The notes under the pieces: model-generated
The model's input: only the letters and a program-made list of their open reading frames with translations
Told to the model about the DNA's origin: nothing
Database searches by the model: none
NCBI GenBank assembly: GCA_014801225.1
Contig: JAAVEO010000009.1
Location: 46,199-110,198 of the forward strand
Length of the DNA: 64,000 nucleotides
Reading direction: 5' to 3'
DNA from: Bacteroides sp.
Lineage (GTDB): Bacteria; Bacteroidota; Bacteroidia; Bacteroidales; Muribaculaceae
Program-made: the position numbers and the translations under genes
In this document: positions 48,834-58,175 of the stretch, piece after piece
Layout: every line of letters begins with the position of its first letter
Position numbering within the stretch: the first letter of the stretch is position 1

Positions 48834-50516
48834 TTAGAGGAAGGAGAGGTTGAAGCGGGAGAACTCGAGATCCTTCTGCGCACGCTTGAGAAGGGAGCTG
48901 TCGAGCTTCACGGCCTGACGGAGGTTGGACATCACCATATTCTCATTGTTGGTGCGGGCACCGAGGATTGCAGTGAGATAGTAAGTGGTGGCATCGGGTG
49001 TAGCGATACCGGCGAGAGTAGACTTCGCTGCGGGATAATCCTTGGCGAGAATCTGTGCGAGAGCCGCATTGTTGGTCTTGGCATCACCGAAGGCAGTCAC
49101 AGCCTTGTTGATATCACCCTGAGTCAGATAATATACGCCGAGAGCGTCGGAAGCCTCAGGTACACCTGTAGCAGCGCCGATCTGCTCGTTAGCCTTGGCA
49201 TAATTGCCATTGAGAAGGTCTACGAGACCGAGGTTCATCTCCACCTCCTTGGAAGTGGGGTTGAGACGGCGAGCCTGTTCGAAATTGCTCTTGGCAGCGG
49301 AATAATCACCGGCTACGTACTGAGTCATACCGAGGTTGTTGAAAGTGCGGTAATCCTTCGGATAAAGCTCCACAGCCTTGTTGTAGACCTCCATCTTCTT
49401 GGTATTGTCATCAGTGAGAGTAGCGATATAGAGAATCTCGTCTACAGTGAGTTTCTTCGGGTCAGTGTTGAAGAGATTGATAAGCTCCTGATCGCTCTTG
49501 CCGATAACGTTGATAGAAGCCATCACGCGGGAGTAACGGAGCTGGGGAAGAATCTGGTCGGCGAGTTCGTTGAATACGCTGGAGAGATTGCGGATTTCCT
49601 TCTCACGCTGCTCGGGATCCTTATACATGGAAAGAACGCCGAGGATAAGCTCCTTATCCTGGATATTACTCTTCTCCACGAGCTGCTGGAAGCCCTCCCA
49701 GTCCTCGGGAGTGAAGGAGGAAGTAAGCTCACCGAACTCTGTGATCTTATCCTTCTTGAGCTGGTTCTCCACGAGATTGGCAGTATTCTGCTCGCGCTTC
49801 TCGGCAAGCTGGGTATTGAAGCTGAGCGAACCCTCGGGAGAAGCGTAAGAATTGATGGTAAGGCCGGCGATCTCCTGATTGGGAGCCGCGTTAGCCTCGA
49901 GAAGACGCTTGTTGAGATCGATATAATCGGCCTTGGAAGTCTGGGAAGAACGTACGTTGGCCTGGTTGATGAGGAAGTGGATATCGGCGGAATACTTCTC
50001 TGTGATCACCTTCTCGAATTTGTCGGGAGCAGTGGCGGGTGTCACTGTGGCTGCCGAGGCGAGAGTGGAAGTGGCGATAACGCCATTGCCTACCTTCACG
50101 CGGGGAAGAGCGTACATCTTGCCATTCTGGTCAACGGAGAATTCAAGCCAGAGGTCGCTCTGCTCCATCTCGGGCTGATACTCCAGATTGAAGGGGATAT
50201 TGACAGTGCCGCCATTTGAGTAGCTTACTACCTGACCGTTGGCACGGACATTCTCACCCTGCACGATTACGGGAGTGGCGGAAGCCTGGCCGCCATTCCA
50301 TGTGAGCACCGGAGTGGCAGTCACTTTCGCGTTTTTCACCATGAATTTGGCGGGAATATTGCCGGCGATATTGCCGGGAACAGTCTGGCCCACAGTCTCC
50401 AGAGGAGTGGGTGTAGTGGAGAAGAAGTCGCTCTTGAACTGGCCTAACTTCTTGGAGCAGCCGGTAAGGCCCATGGCTGCTACTCCGAGGGCCACATAAA
50501 GCACTTTGGAATTCAT
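48834..50516 (-). CDS. Outer-membrane lipoprotein with OmpA-like region and TPRs
   Basis: Lipobox GLTGCSKKLG; INSYASPEGSLSFNTQLAEKREQNTANLV OmpA-like segment; C-terminal TPRs. Confidence 0.75.
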   Translation of the reverse strand: MNSKVLYVALGVAAMGLTGCSKKLGQFKSDFFSTTPTPLETVGQTVPGNIAGNIPAKFMVKNAKVTATPVLTWNGGQASATPVIVQGENVRANGQVVSYSNGGTVNIPFNLEYQPEMEQSDLWLEFSVDQNGKMYALPRVKVGNGVIATSTLASAATVTPATAPDKFEKVITEKYSADIHFLINQANVRSSQTSKADYIDLNKRLLEANAAPNQEIAGLTINSYASPEGSLSFNTQLAEKREQNTANLVENQLKKDKITEFGELTSSFTPEDWEGFQQLVEKSNIQDKELILGVLSMYKDPEQREKEIRNLSSVFNELADQILPQLRYSRVMASINVIGKSDQELINLFNTDPKKLTVDEILYIATLTDDNTKKMEVYNKAVELYPKDYRTFNNLGMTQYVAGDYSAAKSNFEQARRLNPTSKEVEMNLGLVDLLNGNYAKANEQIGAATGVPEASDALGVYYLTQGDINKAVTAFGDAKTNNAALAQILAKDYPAAKSTLAGIATPDATTYYLTAILGARTNNENMVMSNLRQAVKLDSSLLKRAQKDLEFSRFNLSFL

Positions 50517-50613
50517 AAAAAGGAAAAGTTGTTTTTGTTGTTTTCTATTTGGAGGTAAAATTAATCATAATTTGCGTAATAGCCGCTAATTATTCACAAA
50601 AATATGAAATAAA

Positions 50614-50647
50614 GGCCCTGCCGACGCAGATTGGCGTCGGCAGGGCC
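50614..50647. terminator. Intrinsic terminator after the oxidoreductase operon
   Basis: GGCCCTGCCGACGC-agattg-GCGTCGGCAGGGCC, 14-bp perfect stem. Confidence 0.8.
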
Positions 50648-50672
50648 GATATTTTCAAGGAAAAAAGTTTCC

Positions 50673-51215
50673 TTACTTTCTCAGAAGCTCGCGGCCTTTC
50701 TCGATGGCCTGCTCGTTGAGGGGGATAAGCTTGTGGTGACGCTCGGGGAGGGATTTCTTAAGACCCTTGATCACATTCTCCATGGGGAGCTTGTAGGGCA
50801 TGGCCTCAAGAAGGGCTCCCATCACTACCATGTTGTAAGCCTTGGAGTTGCCGATCTCGAGAGTGGCGTCCATAGCATCGATGGGATAGATAGTGATATC
50901 GTCGCGTTCGGGCACCTTGTGGATACCGTTGGTGTCATAGATGAGGATACCGCCGGGTTTCACTTTGGGCGCGAACTTATCGAGGCTCTGCTGGTTGAGA
51001 GCGATCACGATATCATATTTGTCGAGCACGGGGGAGGATATCTTCTCATCGCTGAGGATTACAGTCACATTGGCTGTGCCGCCGCGCTGCTCGGGGCCAT
51101 AAGAGGGCATCCAGGTCACTTCCTTGTCGTCCATAAGGCCCGAGTAAGCGAGAATCTTGCCCATGGAGAGCACACCCTGGCCACCGAAGCCTGCTATGAT
51201 GATTTCTTCTTTCAT
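50673..51215 (-). CDS. 2-oxoacid:ferredoxin oxidoreductase gamma subunit
   Basis: EEIIIAGFGGQGVLSMGKILAYSGLMDDKEVTWMPSYGPEQRGGTANVTV. Confidence 0.93.
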   Translation of the reverse strand: MKEEIIIAGFGGQGVLSMGKILAYSGLMDDKEVTWMPSYGPEQRGGTANVTVILSDEKISSPVLDKYDIVIALNQQSLDKFAPKVKPGGILIYDTNGIHKVPERDDITIYPIDAMDATLEIGNSKAYNMVVMGALLEAMPYKLPMENVIKGLKKSLPERHHKLIPLNEQAIEKGRELLRK

Positions 51216-51256
51216 TGTCTTTTGTAGGTATTAGAGATTGACTCCGGGTTTGATAA

Positions 51257-52018
51257 TTACTCGTCCTTGAGGTCGCCGAGAGGATACTTCTCGAACATAT
51301 TCTGTACCATCCACTCGTTGCTCTTCTCAGGGCTGAGCTTCCAGCCGGAGTTACAAGTGGCCACTACCTCTACTACGCTTGTGCCTTTCTTGGCCATAGC
51401 GTTCTCGAAGGCTTTCTTGAGGGCGGCTTTAGTCTTGCGTACGTTGCCGGGAGTGTGTACGGACTGACGTGTCACATAGCATGTGCCGTCGAGCACCTTC
51501 ATAAGCTCGGTGATCTCGAGGGGATGACCGTTGAGGTCTACGCGACGTCCGTAAGGAGTGGTAGCGGTCTTCTGGCCTACGAGTGTGGTAGGAGCCATCT
51601 GGCCGCCTGTCATACCGTAGATAGCGTTGTTGACGAAGATCATTACGATGTTCTCGCCACGGTTGGCAGCGTGGATCGACTCAGCGGTACCGATAGCCGA
51701 CATATCGCCGTCACCCTGATATGTGAAGACCACATCCTCCGGCCAGAGGCGTGATACGGCGGTTGCTACAGCAGGTGCGCGACCATGGGCGGCCTCTACC
51801 CAGTCAACATCGATATAGTTGTAGGCGAACACTGCGCAGCCTACGGGAGAGATACCGACTGTTTTCTCTGTGATACCGAGCTCGGCGATCACCTCTGCCA
51901 CGAGCTTATGGATCACACCGTGGCTACAGCCGGGGCAATAGTGCATGTGCACTTCTTCAAGGAGTTCGGGTTTGCTGTAAACCTTATTCTCCGGACGGAT
52001 TATATCTTGGATTTCCAT
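51257..52018 (-). CDS. 2-oxoacid:ferredoxin oxidoreductase beta subunit (TPP-binding)
   Basis: HYCPGCSHGVIHKLVAEV, TYQGDGDMSAIGTAESIHAANRGENIVMIFVNN. Confidence 0.93.
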   Translation of the reverse strand: MEIQDIIRPENKVYSKPELLEEVHMHYCPGCSHGVIHKLVAEVIAELGITEKTVGISPVGCAVFAYNYIDVDWVEAAHGRAPAVATAVSRLWPEDVVFTYQGDGDMSAIGTAESIHAANRGENIVMIFVNNAIYGMTGGQMAPTTLVGQKTATTPYGRRVDLNGHPLEITELMKVLDGTCYVTRQSVHTPGNVRKTKAALKKAFENAMAKKGTSVVEVVATCNSGWKLSPEKSNEWMVQNMFEKYPLGDLKDE

Positions 52019-52047
52019 GAATGCGTTAGATTGGGGTTAATGAAGGT

Positions 52048-53208
52048 TTACTTGTTCATGAGCTTCTTCTCTACGGCCTCCACAACCTCATCGGGGCTGG
52101 GGATGATACCGCCCATGCGGCCGAAGTGCTCTACGGGGAGATTGTCGTGAACAGCGAGACGCACGTCCTCGATCATCTGGCCTGCGTTGAGCTCTACGCA
52201 GAGGATACCTTTCTTACCCTGAGCAGCACGCTCGATAGCCTCTGTGGGGAAGGGCCAGAGTGTGATGGGGCGTACGATGCCGAGGCGGATTCCCTTTTCG
52301 GCAGCGAGTTCGCGGGCCTTGTCGCAGATACGTGCGATAGAACCGAAGGCTACGAGCAGATAGTCGGCGTTCTCTACGTCGATCTCCTCCCAGCGTGTCT
52401 CGTTCTTCTCGATTTCACGGTAGCGGGCCTGAAGTTCATGGTTGATTACCTCCATCTTGGATGACTCGAGCTCCAGAGAGGTCACTACATTACGCTTGCG
52501 CATACCCTTACGGCCGTTAACAGCCCAGGGGCACTGCTTGCGGATCTCCTCATCTGTGCGGCGCGGACGCTGCTCGGGGAGAACCACCTTCTCCATCATC
52601 TGGCCTACGATACCGTCGGCGAGAATCATGGCGGGGTTGCGATATTTGAATGCGAGGTCGAAGCCGAGACCTACGAAGTCTACCATCTCCTGTACTGTGG
52701 AAGGTGCGAGTACGATCAAGTGATAGTCACCATGACCGCCGCCTTTCACTGCCTGGAAATAGTCGGCCTGAGAAGGCTGGATAGTACCGAGACCCGGGCC
52801 GCCGCGCATTACGTTGAGGATAAGGGCGGGAAGCGAGGATGCTGCGATATAGCTGATTCCCTCCTGCTTGAGGCTCACACCCGGTGAGGATGAGGATGTC
52901 ATCACGGCCTTGCCTGTTGCGGCACCGCCGTACACCATATTGATGGCTGCAACCTCTGACTCTGCCTGAAGTACTGTCATGCCGGTGGTCTCCCAGGGCA
53001 TAAGCTCCTCAAGGGTCTCGAGTACCTCGCTCTGCGGGGTGATAGGGTAGCCGAAATAGCCGTCGCAACCGTAGCGGATAGCGGCGTGGGCGATGGCCTC
53101 GTTACCCTTCATTAATCTTACCTCTTCTTTCATATCTTCTGTTGTTTCTTTTTTCTGTGGTTGGGGTGTTGTCTTTTTCACTGTCGATTTAAGGCTTCCG
53201 CCATTCAT
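52048..53208 (-). CDS. 2-oxoacid:ferredoxin oxidoreductase alpha subunit (VorB/KorA type)
   Basis: GNEAIAHAAIRYGCDGYFGYPITPQSEVLETL; start could be ATG at 53133 rather than 53208. Confidence 0.92.
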   Translation of the reverse strand: MNGGSLKSTVKKTTPQPQKKETTEDMKEEVRLMKGNEAIAHAAIRYGCDGYFGYPITPQSEVLETLEELMPWETTGMTVLQAESEVAAINMVYGGAATGKAVMTSSSSPGVSLKQEGISYIAASSLPALILNVMRGGPGLGTIQPSQADYFQAVKGGGHGDYHLIVLAPSTVQEMVDFVGLGFDLAFKYRNPAMILADGIVGQMMEKVVLPEQRPRRTDEEIRKQCPWAVNGRKGMRKRNVVTSLELESSKMEVINHELQARYREIEKNETRWEEIDVENADYLLVAFGSIARICDKARELAAEKGIRLGIVRPITLWPFPTEAIERAAQGKKGILCVELNAGQMIEDVRLAVHDNLPVEHFGRMGGIIPSPDEVVEAVEKKLMNK

Positions 53209-53230
53209 CGTTCTGAAATGCTCTCCTTTC

Positions 53231-53461
53231 TCAGTCTACTTTTACGCGGTATACTTCTATACATGCGTCGGGACATACCCATGCGCAGGAGCAGCAACCG
53301 GTACATTTCTCCGGATTTGCCATATACGCATAGTGATAGCCGCGGTCGTTGACTTCATTGGGCTGGAGCGCCAATGTGCCGGTGGGACATGCCACTACAC
53401 AAAGGTTGCAACCCTTGCATCTGTCGATGTTGACGGTGATTGCGCCTTGTACTTTTGCCAT
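53231..53461 (-). CDS. 4Fe-4S ferredoxin-type subunit of the oxidoreductase
   Basis: Two 4Fe-4S motifs CKGCNLCVVACP and CTGCCSCAWVCP. Confidence 0.92.
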   Translation of the reverse strand: MAKVQGAITVNIDRCKGCNLCVVACPTGTLALQPNEVNDRGYHYAYMANPEKCTGCCSCAWVCPDACIEVYRVKVD

Positions 53462-53568
53462 ATTTAGAGTCTTAGATTGTTAGGTGATACAAAGGTAGTA
53501 TTTTTTTTCGGGTTGACTGACCGAAATAAAATATGTTATAAAACATATTTTTGATTTTCTTTGACTTT

Positions 53569-54282
53569 TTACCCCTTTTTCCCCTTCAAAAGTATGTCGC
53601 GGAGTGTCGCAAGTCCTTTAGTGGCGGGTTCGGGAATCACTTTCACATTCCCTCTGCCGGCTGTAGAGGCCGGCCGGGGATCGATATAATATACCGGCAC
53701 TCCGGGGCGCACATACTCCATGAGTGCCGCCGCGGGATACACCTGCAGGGATGTCCCTATCACGGCGAAGATATCCGCTCTATGCGCAAGCTCGATGGCC
53801 GGCTCGATATTGGGGACTGCCTCCTGGAAGAATACGATGTGCGGGCGCATAGGTTTGCCGTTCTTACCCCGTGTGGCCGGAGTGGTCTCGAGATGCTCGA
53901 TGTCGAGAGTCTCGATATAATCGGGATCGTCCACAGCGCGAATCTTCATCAGTTCGCCGTGGAGATGCAGTACGCGTGTGGAGCCTGCCCTCTCGTGGAG
54001 GTCGTCCACATTCTGGGTTATTACCCAAACATCGAAATCTTTCTCCAGCTCGGCCAGGATGCGATGGGCCTCGTTGGGCTGAGCCTCAAGGAGGGCTTTA
54101 CGGCGCTCATTGTAGAATTGATGTACCAATTCCGGATTACGTCTGAATCCGTCTGCGCTTGCCACATCCATCACGGGATAATTCTCCCAGAGTCCGTCGG
54201 CATCGCGGAAAGTCTTTATGCCGCTCTCGGCACTGATCCCCGCGCCGGTAGAGACTACGAGCATCGGTTTCTTGTTCTCCAT
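53569..54282 (-). CDS. Sir2-family NAD-dependent protein deacylase
   Basis: LVVSTGAGISAESGIKTFRDADGLWE, VITQNVDDLHERAGSTRVLHLHGE. Confidence 0.95.
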   Translation of the reverse strand: MENKKPMLVVSTGAGISAESGIKTFRDADGLWENYPVMDVASADGFRRNPELVHQFYNERRKALLEAQPNEAHRILAELEKDFDVWVITQNVDDLHERAGSTRVLHLHGELMKIRAVDDPDYIETLDIEHLETTPATRGKNGKPMRPHIVFFQEAVPNIEPAIELAHRADIFAVIGTSLQVYPAAALMEYVRPGVPVYYIDPRPASTAGRGNVKVIPEPATKGLATLRDILLKGKKG

Positions 54283-54305
54283 TGATTTTGTCTTTATATA
54301 AGGGG

Positions 54306-54500
54306 TAAGTAGCTAAGAAAAATAAAACGATATATGATTAAGTAGCTTTGAAGCAATCTTGATATGCTATATGCGGCTAATTTTGGTCATCTTGACCTTG
54401 TCGTTCAGTCGCTTAGCTCGCTAAGCTCCTTCTCTCCGCGGCCAACCTGCCTCAAAATTATCTCGCATCTATCATATCATTTATTTTTCTTAGCTACTTA
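54306..54500. mobile_element. MITE-like element with 21-bp perfect terminal inverted repeats
   Basis: TAAGTAGCTAAGAAAAATAAA (54306-54326) and its exact reverse complement (54480-54500); inner palindrome GCTTAGCTCGCTAAGC 54411-54426; noncoding 195 bp. Confidence 0.65.
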
Positions 54501-54539
54501 TGAGATTATTTCAGGTATCGTTTTTCGTTGTTTTTCGGA

Positions 54540-55586
54540 TTATTCCGTATCCAATCCGGGTATCACATTATCGGAAGGGGCTCTGTGGCGGTGGAGATGT
54601 TTCCAAGCCAGATCGGTCACTTCTCGTCCTCTCGGCGTACGCTTGATGAACCCCTCTTTAATAAGGAAAGGCTCATATACCTCCTCGATAGTGCCTGAAT
54701 CCTCTCCAAGGGCGGTAGCGATTGTGGAGAGACCCACCGGTCCACCCTTGAATTTATCGATGATTGTGAGCAGTATGCGGTTGTCGATCTCGTCAAGGCC
54801 GTGGCTGTCGATATTCAATGCCTCCAGCGAATATCGAGCTATCTCGAGATTGATTCGTCCGTTCCCCTTCACCATGGCGAAGTCGCGCACTCGGCGCAAC
54901 AGGGCGTTGGCGATACGCGGAGTGCCGCGTGAGCGAAGGGCGATCTCCAGAGCCGCATCCTCCTCTATCCCGACGCTTAGAAGTCGGGCCGAGCGCTTTA
55001 TGATTGAGCGAAGTACCTCATGGTCATAATATTCAAGGTGGCAGTTGATACCGAATCGGGCTCGCAGCGGAGCCGTAAGCAAGCCGCTGCGGGTAGTGGC
55101 TCCGATAAGTGTAAAGGGGGAAAGGGAGAGCTGTACGCTTTTCGCTCCCGGGCCTTTGTCAAGCAGGATATCTATGCGGTAATCCTCCATGGCGGAATAG
55201 AGATATTCCTCCACTATGGGATGTAGACGATGTATCTCATCGATGAAGAGCACGTCATGCGGCTCCAACGACATGAGGATACCCGCCAGATCACCGGGCT
55301 TGTCGAGCACCGGACCTGACGTCACTTTAAATCCCACTCCCAATTCATTGGCCACGATATTGGAAAGAGTGGTTTTTCCCAATCCCGGCGGACCGTGAAG
55401 CAAGGTATGGTCGAGGGCTTCTCCGCGCAGACGGGCTGCCTGCACGAATACCTGAAGGTTGGACAATATCTTGTCCTGTCCGGAGAAATCGGCGAAGCGC
55501 AAGGGGCGCAACGCTTTCTCCACATCGGAGTCGGACTGCGGCCCGGCCGTAGCCGACTCCCTGATATCGAAATCGTCTTCCTGCAT
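54540..55586 (-). CDS. ruvB: Holliday junction branch migration helicase RuvB
   Basis: LRPLRFADFSGQDKILSNLQVFVQAARLRGEALDHTLLHGPPGLGKTTLSNIVANELG. Confidence 0.98.
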   Translation of the reverse strand: MQEDDFDIRESATAGPQSDSDVEKALRPLRFADFSGQDKILSNLQVFVQAARLRGEALDHTLLHGPPGLGKTTLSNIVANELGVGFKVTSGPVLDKPGDLAGILMSLEPHDVLFIDEIHRLHPIVEEYLYSAMEDYRIDILLDKGPGAKSVQLSLSPFTLIGATTRSGLLTAPLRARFGINCHLEYYDHEVLRSIIKRSARLLSVGIEEDAALEIALRSRGTPRIANALLRRVRDFAMVKGNGRINLEIARYSLEALNIDSHGLDEIDNRILLTIIDKFKGGPVGLSTIATALGEDSGTIEEVYEPFLIKEGFIKRTPRGREVTDLAWKHLHRHRAPSDNVIPGLDTE

Positions 55587-55694
55587 ATATTGGCAAAATT
55601 AATAATAATTAGCGGCATTTCAAAATATGTGTGGAAGTTGTGTATAATTAGAGTTTACCATTTTCAATATAAGGGAGCTCTCGCCGTTCCATAG

Positions 55695-56627
55695 ATGATG
55701 GATACCCTCACAGTGATAATCCCCGTGTTCAACCGTGCCTCTGTCGTAGAGCGTACTCTCGCCTCCGTATTCTCACAGAGGCGATTGCCCGACCGTCTTA
55801 TAGTGGTTGACAACGGTTCTACAGATGATTCCCGCGAGGTTGTGGCCCGCTGGTTGGCCTCTCATTCAGAAGAGGCGGAACGTATGGGCGCCGTGATTGT
55901 GGATCAACCCTCTCCGGGAGCCTGCGCCGCCCGCAACCGAGGTCTTGCCCTTGTCGACACGGATTGGGTGATGTTCTTCGATTCCGATGATGAGATGCTT
56001 CCCGGACATCTGGAGCGCGCTATGCGCGTAGCCTCAGAAAATCCCGAAGCGGAGATAGTGGGCTGGGATGTAGATCAGCAACTGCCTGACGGTTCCCGGC
56101 GCACAGGCCGCTTCCTCACAGAGGATATGCTCACGGCCAATCTGATTCATGCCGTTATGTCCACACAGCGCTATATGGCCCGAACCGCCCTGTTCAGGAA
56201 AGTGGGCGGTTGGAATCCGGAAGTGATGAAATGGAACGACTGGGAATTGGGTGTGCGCCTCCTTCTCGAGAACCCCGTGGCGGTGAAAGCCACCGGAGAG
56301 AATACGGTGGTGATGAATTTTACACGCGATTCCATTACGGGCACCACCGTTACCCCGGGGAGTTGCCTTAGGTCGATTGATACTGTGGAAGCTGATCTTC
56401 GGCGCGCCGGACGTACCGACCTTCTCCCCTGGATTGCCTATCGTCGCGCCATACTCGCTGCCCGGTGTCAAAATACCGGGTTTTATGACGAGGCCGACAA
56501 GATTCTTGCCGATACAATGCGAGGTGTCTCTCTTCGTATGCGTCTGGCCATTCGTCTCACTTTCCTCCATGCCCGCTTCATTGGGCGAGGGGCTCATTAC
56601 ACCTTCCGCCTTCTCGCCCCCGTCTGA
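55695..56627 (+). CDS. Glycosyltransferase family 2
   Basis: LTVIIPVFNRASVVERTLASVFSQRRLPDRLIVVDNGSTDDS; MFFDSDDEMLPGHLERAM. Confidence 0.93.
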   Translation: MMDTLTVIIPVFNRASVVERTLASVFSQRRLPDRLIVVDNGSTDDSREVVARWLASHSEEAERMGAVIVDQPSPGACAARNRGLALVDTDWVMFFDSDDEMLPGHLERAMRVASENPEAEIVGWDVDQQLPDGSRRTGRFLTEDMLTANLIHAVMSTQRYMARTALFRKVGGWNPEVMKWNDWELGVRLLLENPVAVKATGENTVVMNFTRDSITGTTVTPGSCLRSIDTVEADLRRAGRTDLLPWIAYRRAILAARCQNTGFYDEADKILADTMRGVSLRMRLAIRLTFLHARFIGRGAHYTFRLLAPV

Positions 56628-56847
56628 CCTTCATTATGTTGTTGATAGCCGAGCGATTTTATTCCTATATTGAAAGAAAATGTGATATTCATGAACGTTA
56701 TTTGAATTACGTTGTTTGATATTATATATATTTATTGTAATTTTGCATTTGCTATCATTCCTTGAAGGATGCCGGCATCCCCTCTCCCCTCTTGAAATCA
56801 AAACCGACATATCAGAAACATTACTAATAAATAATTCAATTCTAAAA

Positions 56848-57636
56848 ATGAAAAAATTCATTTGGATTCTCGCTGCCGCCCTTCCCATGGTGTTCACCTC
56901 CTGCGGCGACGACAACGACGAGATGCTCACTCTCGATCAGACTGAAATGTCCGTAAACTATCAGGGTACTGCTGTAAAGCTCAAAGCTTCCGAGAAAAAC
57001 TGTACTTGGACATCCGAGAATGACTTCATCGCTGAAGTTGACGGCGACGGCAACGTGACTCCCAAGCATGTCGGTACTACCACTATCGTAGCTACCAAAG
57101 ACGGCAACAAGGCTACTTGCAAGGTGACTGTAAATCCCACCAACACAAAATTCACTAATCCTGTGCTCACTTTCGGTGCTAATGTTGAAGCTGTCAAGGC
57201 TTCTGTAGCAGCTCAGAAGCTCAACCTCAATCTCAACGATGAGGAGGAGGAGAAAGAGAACGGTGTAAACTGGACTACACTCTACTACAGCACCGGTATG
57301 GATATGAATTATCCCTGGTATGCTTATATCTTCGAGGAGAACAAGCTTGCTACCAGCGCTCTCACAGTAGGCGGTGAGGATGACATGATCGATCTCGATG
57401 CATTCCTCCAGCAGTACTACGATCGCTATGGCGAGACAGAAGACGGCTACGTTTACCGCAACGCTGCTACTGAGGCCAAGGCTACAGTATGGGTAGAGTA
57501 TGAGCTCGACGTAGAGGATGACAACGCCACTGCTTACTACACCAGCACTTCCTCTACCAAGGGTGGCGACGTATTCGCTTCTCCCGCTATGAAGATGGCT
57601 AAGAAAGCTGTTCGTAAGGCTTCCGCCCGCAAGTAA
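56848..57636 (+). CDS. Lipoprotein with BIG2 Ig-like domain
   Basis: MKKFIWILAAALPMVFTSCGDD lipobox; WTSENDFIAEVDGDGNVTPKHVGTTTIVATKDGNKATCKVTV; upstream promoter TTTG-N19-TAATTTTG. Confidence 0.75.
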   Translation: MKKFIWILAAALPMVFTSCGDDNDEMLTLDQTEMSVNYQGTAVKLKASEKNCTWTSENDFIAEVDGDGNVTPKHVGTTTIVATKDGNKATCKVTVNPTNTKFTNPVLTFGANVEAVKASVAAQKLNLNLNDEEEEKENGVNWTTLYYSTGMDMNYPWYAYIFEENKLATSALTVGGEDDMIDLDAFLQQYYDRYGETEDGYVYRNAATEAKATVWVEYELDVEDDNATAYYTSTSSTKGGDVFASPAMKMAKKAVRKASARK

Positions 57637-57676
57637 AATTCCATAGAAAGAACAACAAATAATTCATCATACAAAA

Positions 57677-58072
57677 ATGAAGAAAGTATATTCTTTCCTC
57701 GCTGCCGGCTCTCTCGTAATGCTCGCAGCTTGCGGTGGCAACAAGGCTGCCGAAAACGATACTGTAACAGTAGATTCTGTTGAAGTAGTAGAAGTAGCTG
57801 ACACAGTCAACGATACTACTGTAGTAGAGGTAGAGGCCGCTGAGGTCGTTGAGACTGTAGCCGCTCCCGCCAAGAAAGCTGCTTCCACAGCTACCAAGGC
57901 CACTGACAAAGTGAAAGATGCCGCCGACAAGGCTGTTGACTCCGCTGAGGAGGCCGCCAAAGCCAAGATGAACAAAATCGGCAACAAGGCAAAGGAAATA
58001 GCGAAAGAGGGTGTTGACGACGCTGCCGCCAAGACTAAGTCGCTCAAAGACAAAATGAAGAAAGCCGAGTAA
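57677..58072 (+). CDS. Small low-complexity helical lipoprotein
   Basis: Lipobox VMLAACGGNKAAEN; Val/Glu-rich then Ala/Lys-rich (KATDKVKDAADKAVDSAEEAAKAKMNKIGNKAKEIAKEG). Confidence 0.75.
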   Translation: MKKVYSFLAAGSLVMLAACGGNKAAENDTVTVDSVEVVEVADTVNDTTVVEVEAAEVVETVAAPAKKAASTATKATDKVKDAADKAVDSAEEAAKAKMNKIGNKAKEIAKEGVDDAAAKTKSLKDKMKKAE

Positions 58073-58115
58073 TAATACTCCCCGAGTATTTCTCACTCAA
58101 CAATTTCCCCCGAAT

Positions 58116-58151
58116 AAAAAGAGGTGAGGCCCGCAGGCCTCACCTCTTTTT
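58116..58151. terminator. Bidirectional intrinsic terminator
   Basis: AAAAAGAGGTGAGGCC-cgca-GGCCTCACCTCTTTTT between convergent genes. Confidence 0.85.
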
Positions 58152-58175
58152 CATATCGTTTTAAATCGGGGAGAA

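Noticed and set aside
53569-54282. Sir2 protein as an anti-phage NADase (Thoeris/DSR-like)
   Set aside because: Sequence has full deacylase motifs and stands alone without a defense partner; a housekeeping CobB-like deacylase is more likely.
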